Shown here: piece after piece, positions 20,073 to 29,887 of the stretch
Position numbering within the stretch: position 1 is the first letter of the stretch
How the letters are laid out: every line of letters starts with the position of its first letter
Assembly: GCF_003286915.1 (NCBI RefSeq)
Contig: NZ_QMFY01000004.1
Span: 124,001 to 188,000 of the forward strand
Direction: 5' to 3'
DNA length: 64,000 bases
From: Pseudochryseolinea flava
GTDB taxonomy: Bacteria; Bacteroidota; Bacteroidia; Cytophagales; Cyclobacteriaceae
The notes under the pieces: model-generated
What the model was told of the DNA's origin: nothing
Seen by the model: only the letters and a program-made list of their open reading frames with translations
Database searches by the model: none
Position numbers and translations under genes: made by a program

Positions 20073-21260
20073 ATGAATGCTGTACTGACAGAACTCCAGC
20101 CGGAACAAAACCTTGACACTACGTCAGCAAAACAACGAATGAGAGTCAACGCGATTGATATGCTCAGGGGTTTGGTCATGGTAATTATGGCGTTGGATCA
20201 TGTTCGAGAATTTTACAGTACCACACCTTTTCGCCCGGAGGATGTAAGCCAAACATCCGTTTTACTTTTTGGAACGCGATGGATCACACATCTCTGTGCG
20301 CCGACCTTTGTATTTTTATCTGGTGTAAGCGCTTACCTATCGTCTCGACATAAGTCGCCGAAGGAATCAAAACATTTCCTCATCAAACGAGGGCTTTGGC
20401 TGATCTTCGTCGAAATCGCCGTAATCAGTTTCTTATTTCAATATGGATATCAGTTGATTATTCTCGAAGTAATTTGGGCTATCGGATGGTCAATGATCTT
20501 TCTTTCCTTTTTATCGCGGCTTCCTCGAAAAGTAATCTTAGCCATTGCGCTCACCATTATTATTGGTCAGCACTTAATTCCTAACGTGCCTATCACCCCT
20601 GCTACATTTTTACCGGCAATTTTTCTGCATACACCTTTTACGATAAACGCAGGCGTTACGATATTGATGGCCTATCCTATCCTTCCTTGGATGGCCGTTA
20701 TGCTCTGTGGTTTTTTCGTTGGCAAATGGTTTACAGAAGATGGGCTTTCGAAGCGATTAACCTTTACAGGCATTGTCCTTCTAATAATATTTATCATCAT
20801 TCGCGCTACCAATGTTTATGGGGACCCTTTGGAATGGAGTACCCAACCACGGGGCGAAGTATTTACTTTTTTATCGTTCATCAACGTAAACAAGTATCCA
20901 CCGTCAATGCTTTTCATATCGAGCACGTTGGGTATTGCGTTAATACTTCTTGGACGGCTCGATAAAATCAAGTCACCCATTATTGAAAAACTCATTGTAT
21001 ATGGAAAAGTACCGTTGTTCTATTTTATCCTTCATCTCTTTTTGATCAGCGCCTCTGCCTACTTATGGTCGTATTTTCAATTTGGTCACTTTATCAACTT
21101 CTCATTCGTACCACCCGATCAATGGCCGCAAGCATATTCACCCAGTCTATTGCGCACATATCTCGTTTGGTTTCTTATCGTTGCAGCCCTATACTTCCCT
21201 TGTAAATGGTATGGGGCGTTGAAAGAACACAACAAGAAGTGGTGGATGTCGTACGTGTAA
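20073..21260 (+). CDS. Membrane protein with heparan-alpha-glucosaminide N-acetyltransferase-like (DUF1624) domain
   Basis: About 395 residues with roughly ten membrane helices. The first helix carries IDMLRGLVMVIMALDHVREF, the typical start of the DUF1624/HGSNAT-like acyltransferase family, which is thought to move acetyl groups across a membrane onto sugars. ATG 20073 is preferred; a GTG at 20040 would add 11 residues, and a start at residue 38 is also possible. It lies downstream of the two-component pair on the same strand and is convergent with the Ldh-family gene, with only 5 bp between stops. The acceptor sugar is unknown. Confidence 0.8.
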   Translation: MNAVLTELQPEQNLDTTSAKQRMRVNAIDMLRGLVMVIMALDHVREFYSTTPFRPEDVSQTSVLLFGTRWITHLCAPTFVFLSGVSAYLSSRHKSPKESKHFLIKRGLWLIFVEIAVISFLFQYGYQLIILEVIWAIGWSMIFLSFLSRLPRKVILAIALTIIIGQHLIPNVPITPATFLPAIFLHTPFTINAGVTILMAYPILPWMAVMLCGFFVGKWFTEDGLSKRLTFTGIVLLIIFIIIRATNVYGDPLEWSTQPRGEVFTFLSFINVNKYPPSMLFISSTLGIALILLGRLDKIKSPIIEKLIVYGKVPLFYFILHLFLISASAYLWSYFQFGHFINFSFVPPDQWPQAYSPSLLRTYLVWFLIVAALYFPCKWYGALKEHNKKWWMSYV

Positions 21261-21265
21261 GTTAA

Positions 21266-22300
21266 TTATGCTAACAGCGTAACAATCTCTTTCCAGACAT
21301 TTTCAGAAACCGGAATACCTTCAGCGAGATTTTCATTTCTTGTCTTTTCAATACGCTCTCCAGGAAATCGAACGCGCTCATTCTGTTTTGTTGATACCGA
21401 CTGATGGTAATCGTCTATGATTTTAGTAATCGCCTGATAAATTACTGAAGCATTAGACAGTTTGGAAAGATCGATAGCAATAAAAACTTGTGACATGGCA
21501 TACTCGACAGGCAACTTTGATATTTCATGCGTCGCTAGGCCAGCAGAAAGAATAGTAGCCATTACATCCAGAAGCAAAGACATACCTGCCCCTTTCCAAA
21601 ATCCAATCGGAAGAACCCGCCTCGTTTCTGCAATCAACGTTGGATCATCAGTAAGCTCACCATTTTTATCGTGACCACCAATCGTAGGTAATTTTTCTCC
21701 TTTCAATTTATAAAGATCAATAGCACCATAAGAGTATTGCGACATCGCTGTGTCCATCACAATTGGAGATGACGCGAACGGAACAGCAAACACCATTGGG
21801 TTATTTCCCAGACGACTATCCTTCGCTCCCCATGCAGGCATGTTACCAAGGGTGTTAGTCCAAGCGATCAAAGCAAAACCCTTCTTCGCGGCGAACTGCC
21901 CGTAATATCCGGCACGCATCCAATGGTTGGTGTTCGCCAATGCAACGCAGCCTATCGTGTTCTTTGATGCCAAAGCCATCGCCGCTTCTGTACATCGAAT
22001 CGCGTTGATCGGGCCTGGCCCACACTTGCCATCCCAGCGCTCAAAACTTCCCAAGGCATCTACACGTGTAGCTTCTTCATCTGCCTTTACATAGCCTTCA
22101 GCAACAAACTTTATAAATTTAGCAAAGCGATTCACACCATGCGTGTAAATCCCTTCAACGCTATTCGTGGTAAAGACTTCGGCACACATCGCTGCTTTTT
22201 GCTCCTCAAATCCCGACGCCATTAATATCCTGTTGAATGTATCATACATTTCCTGATATGATACACGAATGAAATTATTTGCCTTTGTATTACTCATCAT
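21266..22300 (-). CDS. dlgD: Ldh-family oxidoreductase, 3-dehydro-L-gulonate 2-dehydrogenase-like
   Basis: 344 residues of the malate/L-lactate dehydrogenase (NAD(P)H, non-Rossmann) family. Several segments match what I remember of E. coli YiaK/DlgD closely: YTHGVNRFAKFI, NTNHWMRAGYYG, NMPAWGAKDSRLGNNP and ILP-x-G-FWKGAGMS. DlgD reduces 2,3-diketo-L-gulonate to 3-dehydro-L-gulonate. His in the HGVNRF segment and in NTNHWM are the conserved family residues. No ascorbate or gulonate pathway genes sit beside it, so the physiological substrate is uncertain. Confidence 0.85.
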   Translation of the reverse strand: MMSNTKANNFIRVSYQEMYDTFNRILMASGFEEQKAAMCAEVFTTNSVEGIYTHGVNRFAKFIKFVAEGYVKADEEATRVDALGSFERWDGKCGPGPINAIRCTEAAMALASKNTIGCVALANTNHWMRAGYYGQFAAKKGFALIAWTNTLGNMPAWGAKDSRLGNNPMVFAVPFASSPIVMDTAMSQYSYGAIDLYKLKGEKLPTIGGHDKNGELTDDPTLIAETRRVLPIGFWKGAGMSLLLDVMATILSAGLATHEISKLPVEYAMSQVFIAIDLSKLSNASVIYQAITKIIDDYHQSVSTKQNERVRFPGERIEKTRNENLAEGIPVSENVWKEIVTLLA

Positions 22301-22310
22301 GGATGAAAAT

Positions 22311-22346
22311 AAAAAACGCCAAGCAAAATCAATTCACCTGGCGTTT
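22311..22346 (-). terminator. Terminator of the OmpA-family gene
   Basis: Arms 22314-22321 and 22339-22346 (AAACGCCA / TGGCGTTT) pair perfectly over 8 bp, with a 17-base loop. The A-run to the left gives a U-tract for the leftward OmpA-family transcript. Confidence 0.6.
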
Positions 22347-22366
22347 CGTTCGAACATTTTATTTTG

Positions 22367-23035
22367 TTAATCTTTTAGAATCCGCATCTCAACCCGACGA
22401 TTGAGTGCTTTAGCCTCTGGCGTCTGCTCATTCTTCAATGGCTGCGAACCTCCAAATGCTTTAGTCTGAATTCTTCCTTTCGATATGCCTTTCTCTACCA
22501 AATATTTTTTGACCGCATCCACACGTTTTTGCGACAGGTCGAGATTTGCTTTTGGCGATCCAACATTATCGGTATGCCCTTCCAATTGAATTTCTATTTT
22601 TGAATTCTCCTTCATCATCTGCACCACTTCATCAAGTTCACCAAACGATTCCGGATCGATAACAGCCTTTCCTTTTGCAAATATCAAGTGATCAAGAATA
22701 ACCGTTTGACCTTTCGGTGTGAGACGGATATCACGGAGCACTTTCTTATCCGCGTTTACATCTTTCGGATCTACGATAACCGTTTTAGGATTATACCCAT
22801 CAGCTGACGCTGTTATTTGATATTTCGCCGTACCAAAAATCGGAAACGAAAAAGTACTATCATTGAAGCGTCCGAATATACTGCCGGTTGGAATACTACT
22901 GTATTTGATACTAGCGCGAATTCCCTTACCTGTTCGTGAATCGCTCACTGTTCCTTGCGCGAGAATCTCATCGTTTTGAGCATAACAAAGGTTAGCCGCG
23001 AGTGAGACGATAGTTACTAAAAAGAGTTTTTTCAT
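22367..23035 (-). CDS. OmpA-family protein with carboxypeptidase-like N-terminal domain
   Basis: 222 residues. Signal peptide 1-19 (ending CYAQ). Residues about 25-105 form a beta-rich domain resembling the carboxypeptidase-regulatory-like domains often fused to OmpA in Bacteroidota. Residues about 110-220 are an OmpA C-terminal domain that binds peptidoglycan, with LEGHTDNVG and the NLDLSQKRVDAVKKYL helix, ending NRRVEMRI. It probably tethers the outer membrane to the cell wall. No beta-barrel is present. A dyad lies just upstream of the start and a terminator follows. Confidence 0.9.
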   Translation of the reverse strand: MKKLFLVTIVSLAANLCYAQNDEILAQGTVSDSRTGKGIRASIKYSSIPTGSIFGRFNDSTFSFPIFGTAKYQITASADGYNPKTVIVDPKDVNADKKVLRDIRLTPKGQTVILDHLIFAKGKAVIDPESFGELDEVVQMMKENSKIEIQLEGHTDNVGSPKANLDLSQKRVDAVKKYLVEKGISKGRIQTKAFGGSQPLKNEQTPEAKALNRRVEMRILKD

Positions 23036-23073
23036 ATACCGAAATTAGGAAAGCATCCCCTTCGGAGCAAACA

Positions 23074-23100
23074 GTTAACCGATGACAGACTACGGTTAAC
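23074..23100. promoter_or_regulatory. GTTAACCG / CGGTTAAC dyad upstream of the OmpA-family gene
   Basis: A perfect 8-bp inverted repeat (23074-23081 and 23093-23100) with an 11-base spacer sits 39 bp before the OmpA-family start codon and about 50 bp after the stop of the upstream hydrolase gene. It has no T-run, so an operator or leader hairpin is more likely than a terminator. Confidence 0.45.
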
Positions 23101-23151
23101 GGTGAAACGGTTCATCCTTTACTGTTTTGCTTCGCTGACGTGGAATTAGCG

Positions 23152-24027
23152 CTATGCTGCTTTCGGCCTATCAATACCAATAGTCGTACCAATCCAGCGA
23201 ACCATATCGTGCCACATGAGCATTTCCATGTGCTTCTTGAAAAAGCCGAAATGACCAATCTTCTTCACCACGAGGTCGTCGGGATGAATGTGCCAGTGTT
23301 CTATCCGCGCGTGCTTATAAAATCGTTTTAAGTCGAGAACGGCTTTGTATGGCGCGAGTGCATCATCAGAAAAACTAACAAACAAGGTTCGCTGATCCAA
23401 CGCTTCGAATGATGATTTTAATGCCGGATTATCCTTAAAGACATACTTAGGTGTTCTTGCCCAACGCGCCCACTGCAACGCAACTTTCGCTGGCAGATCT
23501 TCAAACAATCCTAGCTTTGATGATGGAAAATAACCAAACATTCTCGTCAATACTGGGATCAAAATATTCCAAAATAATAGCAGCTTCATCCGCATCAACG
23601 CACCCTCATAATTTTTCCAGTACGGCGTTTGCGCACCGACCATGATCAGCGAATCTGCATAGCCTGCCATTCGCGACATACCAATAATTTGTCCGCCAAT
23701 ACTATGACCAATGATTACCAGGCGAGATTGTGGGTGTAACGTTGTGATGTGACTTATCATAGCATCCATATCTTTCGACCAATCTTTCATGTTGGACTGT
23801 AGATATGCTTTGTCGCGAGCACATGATTCGCCAATACCACGATAGTCATAGGTGTAAACGTGAAATCCCTTTTGTGCTAGAAAGTCGGCGAATTGATGAT
23901 AATAGGATTGTTTAACCGCCGTTGCAGAATTAATCAAGATCACCTTTTCTGATGGATTATTTGCTAAAAACCAACTTGCGCCAATCTTCACCCCGTCGCG
24001 CGTCAAAACGGAAATCGTTTCTTTCAT
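23152..24027 (-). CDS. Alpha/beta hydrolase
   Basis: 291 residues, cytoplasmic, no signal peptide. The nucleophile elbow is GHSIGG (Ser109); the acid is probably in FSDDALAP, and the late GHFGFF supplies the His. The layout matches the predicted hydrolases grouped with COG4757. The substrate is unknown. It lies upstream of, and on the same strand as, the OmpA-family gene. Confidence 0.85.
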   Translation of the reverse strand: MKETISVLTRDGVKIGASWFLANNPSEKVILINSATAVKQSYYHQFADFLAQKGFHVYTYDYRGIGESCARDKAYLQSNMKDWSKDMDAMISHITTLHPQSRLVIIGHSIGGQIIGMSRMAGYADSLIMVGAQTPYWKNYEGALMRMKLLLFWNILIPVLTRMFGYFPSSKLGLFEDLPAKVALQWARWARTPKYVFKDNPALKSSFEALDQRTLFVSFSDDALAPYKAVLDLKRFYKHARIEHWHIHPDDLVVKKIGHFGFFKKHMEMLMWHDMVRWIGTTIGIDRPKAA

Positions 24028-24218
24028 GTATATACTGTAATCGTTTACGTGTGCCGTTACGATTTAGCTTCAGGTGACTGTTGCATTAATACTGAACTGA
24101 GCGAAGGAAGGTTTCGATTGTCTCGCAATAGTTGTCAGGGGAAAAACACCGAGAAAGATTAAAACCTTACTTGAAAATTTCGACGGTACTACCACATTGT
24201 TGTGTAGCAGCCGATAAA

Positions 24219-24246
24219 TAAAAAAAGACCCGCATCACTACGGGTC
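24219..24246 (-). terminator. Rho-independent terminator of parC
   Basis: Arms 24227-24232 and 24241-24246 (GACCCG / CGGGTC) with an 8-base loop, followed on the minus strand by a run of seven T. It lies just past the parC stop codon. Confidence 0.85.
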
Positions 24247-24267
24247 CATTATCTAAGTTTAACAAGT

Positions 24268-27177
24268 CTATATTTTGAATTCGAATGTCTCGCCAGGATT
24301 AATCAACTTATCATCAACATCCCGCTCACTCACCTCTTCTTTTTCACTTTCGCTTTTTGTTTGGTTTGGACTTTGGCTTTGCTTTTCCGCTTGGCTTTGT
24401 CCGAAGAGGTTTTGTTGCTCGACTTGACTTTTTTGGACTGGCTGACTTTTTTGCTGGTGACTTGCCGCTTGTCTTGGGTCCGGCTTTTTTGGCTCCCCGA
24501 AGAGGCTGACTTGTCCGTCCTCCTCGACTGCTGTTGGCTGAGGACTTGTCTCGAGTTTTTTTTTTGGCGACTGATCTTCTTCAGCCACCTCTGCTTCCGC
24601 ATTTTCTGCTTCAGCTTCTTCCGGAGCCGCCTCTTCCTCTTGTATTAGATTCACCTTCGAAACTTTGTATTCTGACAGGCGATTACCTAAAGCCTTCCAT
24701 CCTTTTATTTCTACCAGCTCTTCCAGGTTTACAACTTCCGTTTTCTTCGGCTTGTCTTTCGCCTTTTGCACTTCCATTTCAACTTCCGGCGTTTCCGAGG
24801 TCGTTGCTACAATAAGACGAGAACCGATCCCTTCAGAGATAAATCCAAACTCTTTGTCGAGTGTGCTGGTTTCAATTAGGAATCGCTTCACCATGTATTG
24901 CTTACTCTCACCATCAACATAGACAGCTGAAACAGCTTTCTCAGGATTAAATTTCTCTATATGTAAAGTCTTCTCTGGTTCGTAGCGATTATTCAGATCG
25001 TAACTTGTGATCTTGTAAGAACCGTTGCGCTGAAAAGCAATGATCTTGTCATCACCATCAAACTTACCAAGATACTTACCGCGCTTGTCCTTATTGAGAC
25101 GCCCCGCGGCATCATCATACCACAACGTGAGTTTACTCAACGTTGAACCACCCGCTTTCAGGAAGTCTACTTTACGGAGTGGATATTTCGAAATGATATT
25201 TCCGCCGGCACTTCTTCCCTTTACCTCTAGCTCGGCAAAGTCGTAGTTAAAGATCTTCTTGCGCGCTGTACTAGACTGCGAAAGTTTCACTTCCACTTTT
25301 TCTGCTTCGCCATTCGGATTACCGCTCACATAGTAGATGCGAGAGTTGGCTGCGCCTTTGGTCAAATCATATTCTTTCTCGCGCGTTACACCTGGCAGGT
25401 TAAAGCGCTTCGCAAATGCTCTTCCACTCTTACCATCGGCATAGATCACGTTGTACACCATGCGTTCATCGTTCTTCTTAAAGATACCGACATACAGGAT
25501 GTCCTTGCCCATAAAAACTTTCTCTTGAATCTTGGACACCTTCAACTTGCCATCCTTACGGATTACAAGAATATCATCCAAGTCGGAGCAGTCGCATACA
25601 TACTCATCTTTCTTCAATCCGTAACCAATAAATCCATCGGCACGGTTAACGTAAAGTTTCTGGTTGTTCGCAATAACTTCCACCGCTGTAACAGATTGGA
25701 AGCTTTTCATCTCTGTTCTGCGCTCACGCCCCTTACCGTATTTCTCCAGCAAACGCTGGTAGTAAGCGATAGCGTAATCTGTAAGGTGCTTGAGATTATG
25801 TTCTGTTTCCTTCAACTGTTTCTCAAGATCCTTGAGTAACTCGTTTGCCTGGAATGAATCGTATTTCGAGATACGCTTAATCTTGATTTCCGTCAAACGA
25901 ACGATATCGTCGCGGGTGATCTCGCGGTAGAATTTTTTCTTGTGTGGCTTGAGACCTTTGTCGATAACCTCGATAACTTCTTCCCAGCTTTCTGCCTCTT
26001 CAATGCTTCTGTAAATCTTGTTCTCGATGAAGATCTTCTCCAAAGACGAGAAGAGTATTTTCTCCATCAACTCTCCCCTTCTGATCTGAAGCTCTTTCTT
26101 GAGAAGCTCAACCGTCTGGAAAGTGTTGATTTTCAAAATCTCATTCACAGGCATGAACACCGGTTTATCATCGATGATCACACATGCATTTGGCGATATA
26201 CTAATCTCACAATCCGTGAACGCATACAATGCATCCATTGCAATTTCAGGCGACTGTCCGGGTTGCAGAACGATTTGAATTTCTACATCCTTCGCCGTGT
26301 TATCGATTACTTGCTTAACCTTGATCTGCCCTTTTTCACTTGCCTTCACGATAGACTCCATCAAAGAAGTAGTCGTGGTTGCAAAAGGAATCTCTTTTAT
26401 GACGAGTGTTTTTTTATCGAGGATCTCGAGTTTGGCTCTCACCTTGATTTTTCCGCCACGAAGTCCTTGGTTGTATTCTGAAAAATCAGCGATACCGCCC
26501 GTTGGAAAATCAGGATAGATCTTAGGCTTTTTCTCTTTCAGAATGTCGATCGATGCCTTGATCAATTCGATAAAGTTGTGAGGGAGGATCTTTGTTGATA
26601 GACCTACTGCGATACCTTCAACACCTTGTGCCAGCAAGAGTGGGAATTTCACCGGAAGGGTTACCGGTTCTTTCTTACGACCATCATAAGAAAGCTGCCA
26701 CTCTGTAGTTTGAGCGTTGTAAGTAACATCGAGCGCAAACTTCGACAGACGTGCTTCGATGTAACGCGGTGCTGCGGCACTATCGCCCGTACGTACATCA
26801 CCCCAGTTACCTTGTGTTTCGATCAGAAGATCTTTCTGACCAATATTCACAATTGCTTCTCCAATTGCAGCATCACCGTGCGGGTGGTACTGCATGGTAT
26901 TCCCAATCACGTTCGCCACTTTGTTGAAGCGTCCGTCATCCATTTCTTTAAGAGAGTGCATGATCCTGCGTTGTACAGGCTTGAACCCGTCTTCAATACG
27001 CGGAACAGCGCGTTCAAGAATTACATATGACGCGTAATCCAGGAACCAATTTTGATATAGACCATCAAGGGCAATGGAGTGAACGCCATCCTCTCCATGT
27101 CCGTTGCCACCGTTGTCGGTAGTTGGAATAAATGGTGGTAGCTTTTCCTTGCCTTCTGATTTAGGTTTTTTACTCAT
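24268..27177 (-). CDS. parC: DNA topoisomerase IV subunit A
   Basis: 969 residues, the DNA-cleaving subunit of the decatenase. The active-site Tyr139 is in AAAPRYIEARL; the segment at about 40-80 (LDYASYVILERAVPRIEDG) and the HPHGD at 98-102 are type IIA hallmarks. The C-terminal pinwheel domain is of the divergent Bacteroidota kind. The last ~110 residues are a Glu/Gln/Ser/Lys-rich, probably disordered tail holding two QxxLF motifs, QVSLF (889-893) and QQNLF (921-925), which look like sliding-clamp binding peptides. Its partner parE lies immediately upstream (47-bp gap), which favours ParC over GyrA. A strong terminator follows. Confidence 0.95.
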   Translation of the reverse strand: MSKKPKSEGKEKLPPFIPTTDNGGNGHGEDGVHSIALDGLYQNWFLDYASYVILERAVPRIEDGFKPVQRRIMHSLKEMDDGRFNKVANVIGNTMQYHPHGDAAIGEAIVNIGQKDLLIETQGNWGDVRTGDSAAAPRYIEARLSKFALDVTYNAQTTEWQLSYDGRKKEPVTLPVKFPLLLAQGVEGIAVGLSTKILPHNFIELIKASIDILKEKKPKIYPDFPTGGIADFSEYNQGLRGGKIKVRAKLEILDKKTLVIKEIPFATTTTSLMESIVKASEKGQIKVKQVIDNTAKDVEIQIVLQPGQSPEIAMDALYAFTDCEISISPNACVIIDDKPVFMPVNEILKINTFQTVELLKKELQIRRGELMEKILFSSLEKIFIENKIYRSIEEAESWEEVIEVIDKGLKPHKKKFYREITRDDIVRLTEIKIKRISKYDSFQANELLKDLEKQLKETEHNLKHLTDYAIAYYQRLLEKYGKGRERRTEMKSFQSVTAVEVIANNQKLYVNRADGFIGYGLKKDEYVCDCSDLDDILVIRKDGKLKVSKIQEKVFMGKDILYVGIFKKNDERMVYNVIYADGKSGRAFAKRFNLPGVTREKEYDLTKGAANSRIYYVSGNPNGEAEKVEVKLSQSSTARKKIFNYDFAELEVKGRSAGGNIISKYPLRKVDFLKAGGSTLSKLTLWYDDAAGRLNKDKRGKYLGKFDGDDKIIAFQRNGSYKITSYDLNNRYEPEKTLHIEKFNPEKAVSAVYVDGESKQYMVKRFLIETSTLDKEFGFISEGIGSRLIVATTSETPEVEMEVQKAKDKPKKTEVVNLEELVEIKGWKALGNRLSEYKVSKVNLIQEEEAAPEEAEAENAEAEVAEEDQSPKKKLETSPQPTAVEEDGQVSLFGEPKKPDPRQAASHQQKSQPVQKSQVEQQNLFGQSQAEKQSQSPNQTKSESEKEEVSERDVDDKLINPGETFEFKI

Positions 27178-27224
27178 GGCTTAAAAAATCCTTCGATATT
27201 AATGCTAGTTATTTACTCAATGAA

Positions 27225-29129
27225 TCAGGCCTCCTGGTCTTCCAACACTTCGGGATCCTCTACATTATTCTTGTCAACCTTGTCCATCTCAACACGGAGG
27301 TTTCCGATGATGAACTCCTGGCGATCCTGAGTATTCTTACCCATGTAGAACTCCAAGATGCGCTGAAGATGACTGTCCTTGTGGAGCAACACCGGCTGAA
27401 GACGGATGTCTTCTCCGATGAATCCACCGAACTCATCCGGTGAAATTTCTCCCAAACCTTTGAAGCGGGTGATCTCCGGTTTGCCGCCGATCTTTTTGAT
27501 CGCTGCCTGTTTCTCCTCCTCGCTGTAGCAATAGATCGTCTCTTTCTTATTGCGAACACGGAACAAAGGTGTCTCCAAAATAAACACATGCCCCGCCTTC
27601 ACAAGATCCGGGAAGAATTGCAAGAAGAATGTCATCAGCAAAAGACGAATGTGCATACCGTCCACGTCGGCATCGGTAGCGATGATCACCTTATTATAAC
27701 GAAGTCCTTCAAGACCATCTTCAATATTCAACGCGTGTTGAAGAAGGTTAAACTCTTCGTTTTCGTATACAACTTTTTTGGATAGACCAAAACAGTTCAA
27801 AGGCTTACCACGCAAACTGAATACAGCCTGACTTTCGACATCACGCGATTTGGTGATTGATCCGGAAGCCGAGTCTCCCTCTGTGATGAAGATTTGTGAG
27901 TCTACACCTTTAGGATTTTTCTCGTCGAAGTGGTAACGGCAATCGCGAAGTTTGCGATTGTGGAGGTTGGCTTTCTTGGCACGCTCATTCGCAAGCTTCT
28001 TGATACCAGCAATCTCTTTGCGCTCACGCTCCGATTGCATGATGCGCTTCTGCATAGCATCGGCAACCGTCGGGTTTTTGTGGAGGTAGATCTCCAGCTC
28101 TTTGGCCACGTAGTCACCAACAAAGGTTTTGACGGCTGCTCCTTCCGGTGCCATGGTGAGCGATCCGAGCTTCGTTTTAGTCTGTGATTCGAACACTGGC
28201 TCCTGAACACGAACTGCAATAGCTCCAATAACTGAAGCCCGGATGTCGGAAGCATCAAAATCTTTCTTGAAGAAATCACGAACACCACGAACGATACCTT
28301 CGCGGAAAGCCGCCAAGTGCGTACCCCCCTGAGTTGTATTCTGACCATTAACGAATGAGTAATACTCTTCGCCATATTGATTTCCATGGGTCAGCGCAAA
28401 CTCAATGTCATTTCCTTTAAATGAAATGATTGGGTAGCGTAATTCTTCTGGATTGGTTTTCTGCTTCAATAGATCAAGAAGGCCATCTTTGGAATAGAAC
28501 TTCTGACCGTTATAATTAATCGTTAGTCCGGCGTTAAGAAATGCATAATTCCACATAAGATCATCCAAGTATTCTGGGATGAAGTGGTAATGCTTGAACA
28601 TGGTATTATCAGGCTCGAACTCAACGTAGGTACCATTTTTCTCGTCGGTCTTGGTTTGCTTAGGATCGCTGGTCAGAACACCTTTCTTGAATTCCGCTAA
28701 TTTGGTAGCACCTTCGCGATATGCTTGAACCTTAAAATAACTTGACAAAGCGTTAACGGCCTTTGTACCAACCCCGTTCAACCCTACCGATTTCTGGAAT
28801 GCGCCACTATCGTATTTCGCGCCCGTATTGATCTTTGACACGACGTCAACGACCTTGCCCAAAGGAATACCGCGGCCGTAGTCGCGAACGGTTACTTTAG
28901 ATTCTGTGATCGTCACATCGATAACCTTACCGAAGCCCATCATATGTTCATCGATACAGTTATCAATAACTTCCTTCACCAATACATATATCCCGTCGTC
29001 TTTTGATGAACCATCGCCGAGTTTACCGATATACATACCGGGGCGCAAGCGAATGTGCTCTCGCCAATCGAGCGACTTAATACTGGACTCATCATAATCA
29101 AACATTGACTCTTTCTCGGATTTTGCCAT
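27225..29129 (-). CDS. parE: DNA topoisomerase IV subunit B
   Basis: 634 residues, the ATPase subunit. The GHKL ATP site shows Glu53 and Asn57 in [11 protein letters not shown] and Asp83 in RDYGRGIP, followed by [15 protein letters not shown]. The TOPRIM part has EGDSASG and DADVDGMHI, and the end has the [13 protein letters not shown] segment. The length is that of ParE/GyrB without insertions. It forms an operon with parC, translated first. The neighbouring gene pair supports ParE rather than GyrB. Confidence 0.96.
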   Translation of the reverse strand: MAKSEKESMFDYDESSIKSLDWREHIRLRPGMYIGKLGDGSSKDDGIYVLVKEVIDNCIDEHMMGFGKVIDVTITESKVTVRDYGRGIPLGKVVDVVSKINTGAKYDSGAFQKSVGLNGVGTKAVNALSSYFKVQAYREGATKLAEFKKGVLTSDPKQTKTDEKNGTYVEFEPDNTMFKHYHFIPEYLDDLMWNYAFLNAGLTINYNGQKFYSKDGLLDLLKQKTNPEELRYPIISFKGNDIEFALTHGNQYGEEYYSFVNGQNTTQGGTHLAAFREGIVRGVRDFFKKDFDASDIRASVIGAIAVRVQEPVFESQTKTKLGSLTMAPEGAAVKTFVGDYVAKELEIYLHKNPTVADAMQKRIMQSERERKEIAGIKKLANERAKKANLHNRKLRDCRYHFDEKNPKGVDSQIFITEGDSASGSITKSRDVESQAVFSLRGKPLNCFGLSKKVVYENEEFNLLQHALNIEDGLEGLRYNKVIIATDADVDGMHIRLLLMTFFLQFFPDLVKAGHVFILETPLFRVRNKKETIYCYSEEEKQAAIKKIGGKPEITRFKGLGEISPDEFGGFIGEDIRLQPVLLHKDSHLQRILEFYMGKNTQDRQEFIIGNLRVEMDKVDKNNVEDPEVLEDQEA

Positions 29130-29375
29130 TACTCCAATGATTTAACATTTTCAGAAACAAGACTAAAAAATAAGCCTATTCCAGTTCAAAAAGTGGTTTT
29201 GTAGCCCATAAAATCCAGCGATCTGGAAAGATCAGACAGGACGTTAAACTGATTGCACCTGTAATAAAAGGATTTTTAAAATGACTTCAAGGGGTTCCTA
29301 GCGTGCAATAACTACAAAATTTCCTTAACTGAATAGCTTAAAATAAATGATTTACAGTTCAATAAGCATCATCAA

Positions 29376-29816
29376 TCAAACCGTCGATTTAGTTGAAAAA
29401 CGCCTAAAAACCTTAATCACAGGCCAGGCAATAGCCCAAGCCACAACCAACCCCACGCTACCATAGATCACAAAAGCTATTCTCGAGAAGTCAAAACGCT
29501 CCCCACTGTTGAAGGCATTGATCAAAAACAAACTTACAACAAGAAAGAGGTTTATCGTGATAACCAAACCATGGTACCAACTGCGAAAATCTTCATTTTT
29601 CAAGTAAAAAAGCTTGATTAAATACACGGTCATATTGACTACTACACTCAGGATGAGCACGATATAGAAAAATGATTCACGTGAAAGTGCAACTTGATCT
29701 AGGCCATTCTGCTGAATTACAACGACTTCACCTAAAGAAGCGTACACCAACATCATCGCTGTGAGCAACCCCAACAACGACACAAACCAAATACTTTTAA
29801 AAACTTTCAAAATCAT
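29376..29816 (-). CDS. Small four-helix membrane protein of unknown function
   Basis: 146 residues with about four hydrophobic segments (near 8-30, 48-68, 82-100 and 113-133) and a basic C-terminus. There is no catalytic motif and no family I can name. It is divergent from the phosphohexomutase gene. A CAAACTTA at 29834-29841 reads as TAAGTTTG on the minus strand, a possible -7 box only ~18 bp before the start. Confidence 0.7.
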   Translation of the reverse strand: MILKVFKSIWFVSLLGLLTAMMLVYASLGEVVVIQQNGLDQVALSRESFFYIVLILSVVVNMTVYLIKLFYLKNEDFRSWYHGLVITINLFLVVSLFLINAFNSGERFDFSRIAFVIYGSVGLVVAWAIAWPVIKVFRRFSTKSTV

Positions 29817-29887
29817 ATTTTTCGAATCGGCTGCAAACTTATAATAAATTTACTGCGCCTTATTTTTAACGGTTAAATTTTTACGCA

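Noticed and set aside
25942-26481. 179-codon open frame on the plus strand opposite parC
   Set aside because: It is a shadow of the strongly conserved parC frame and shows no domain or start context of its own.
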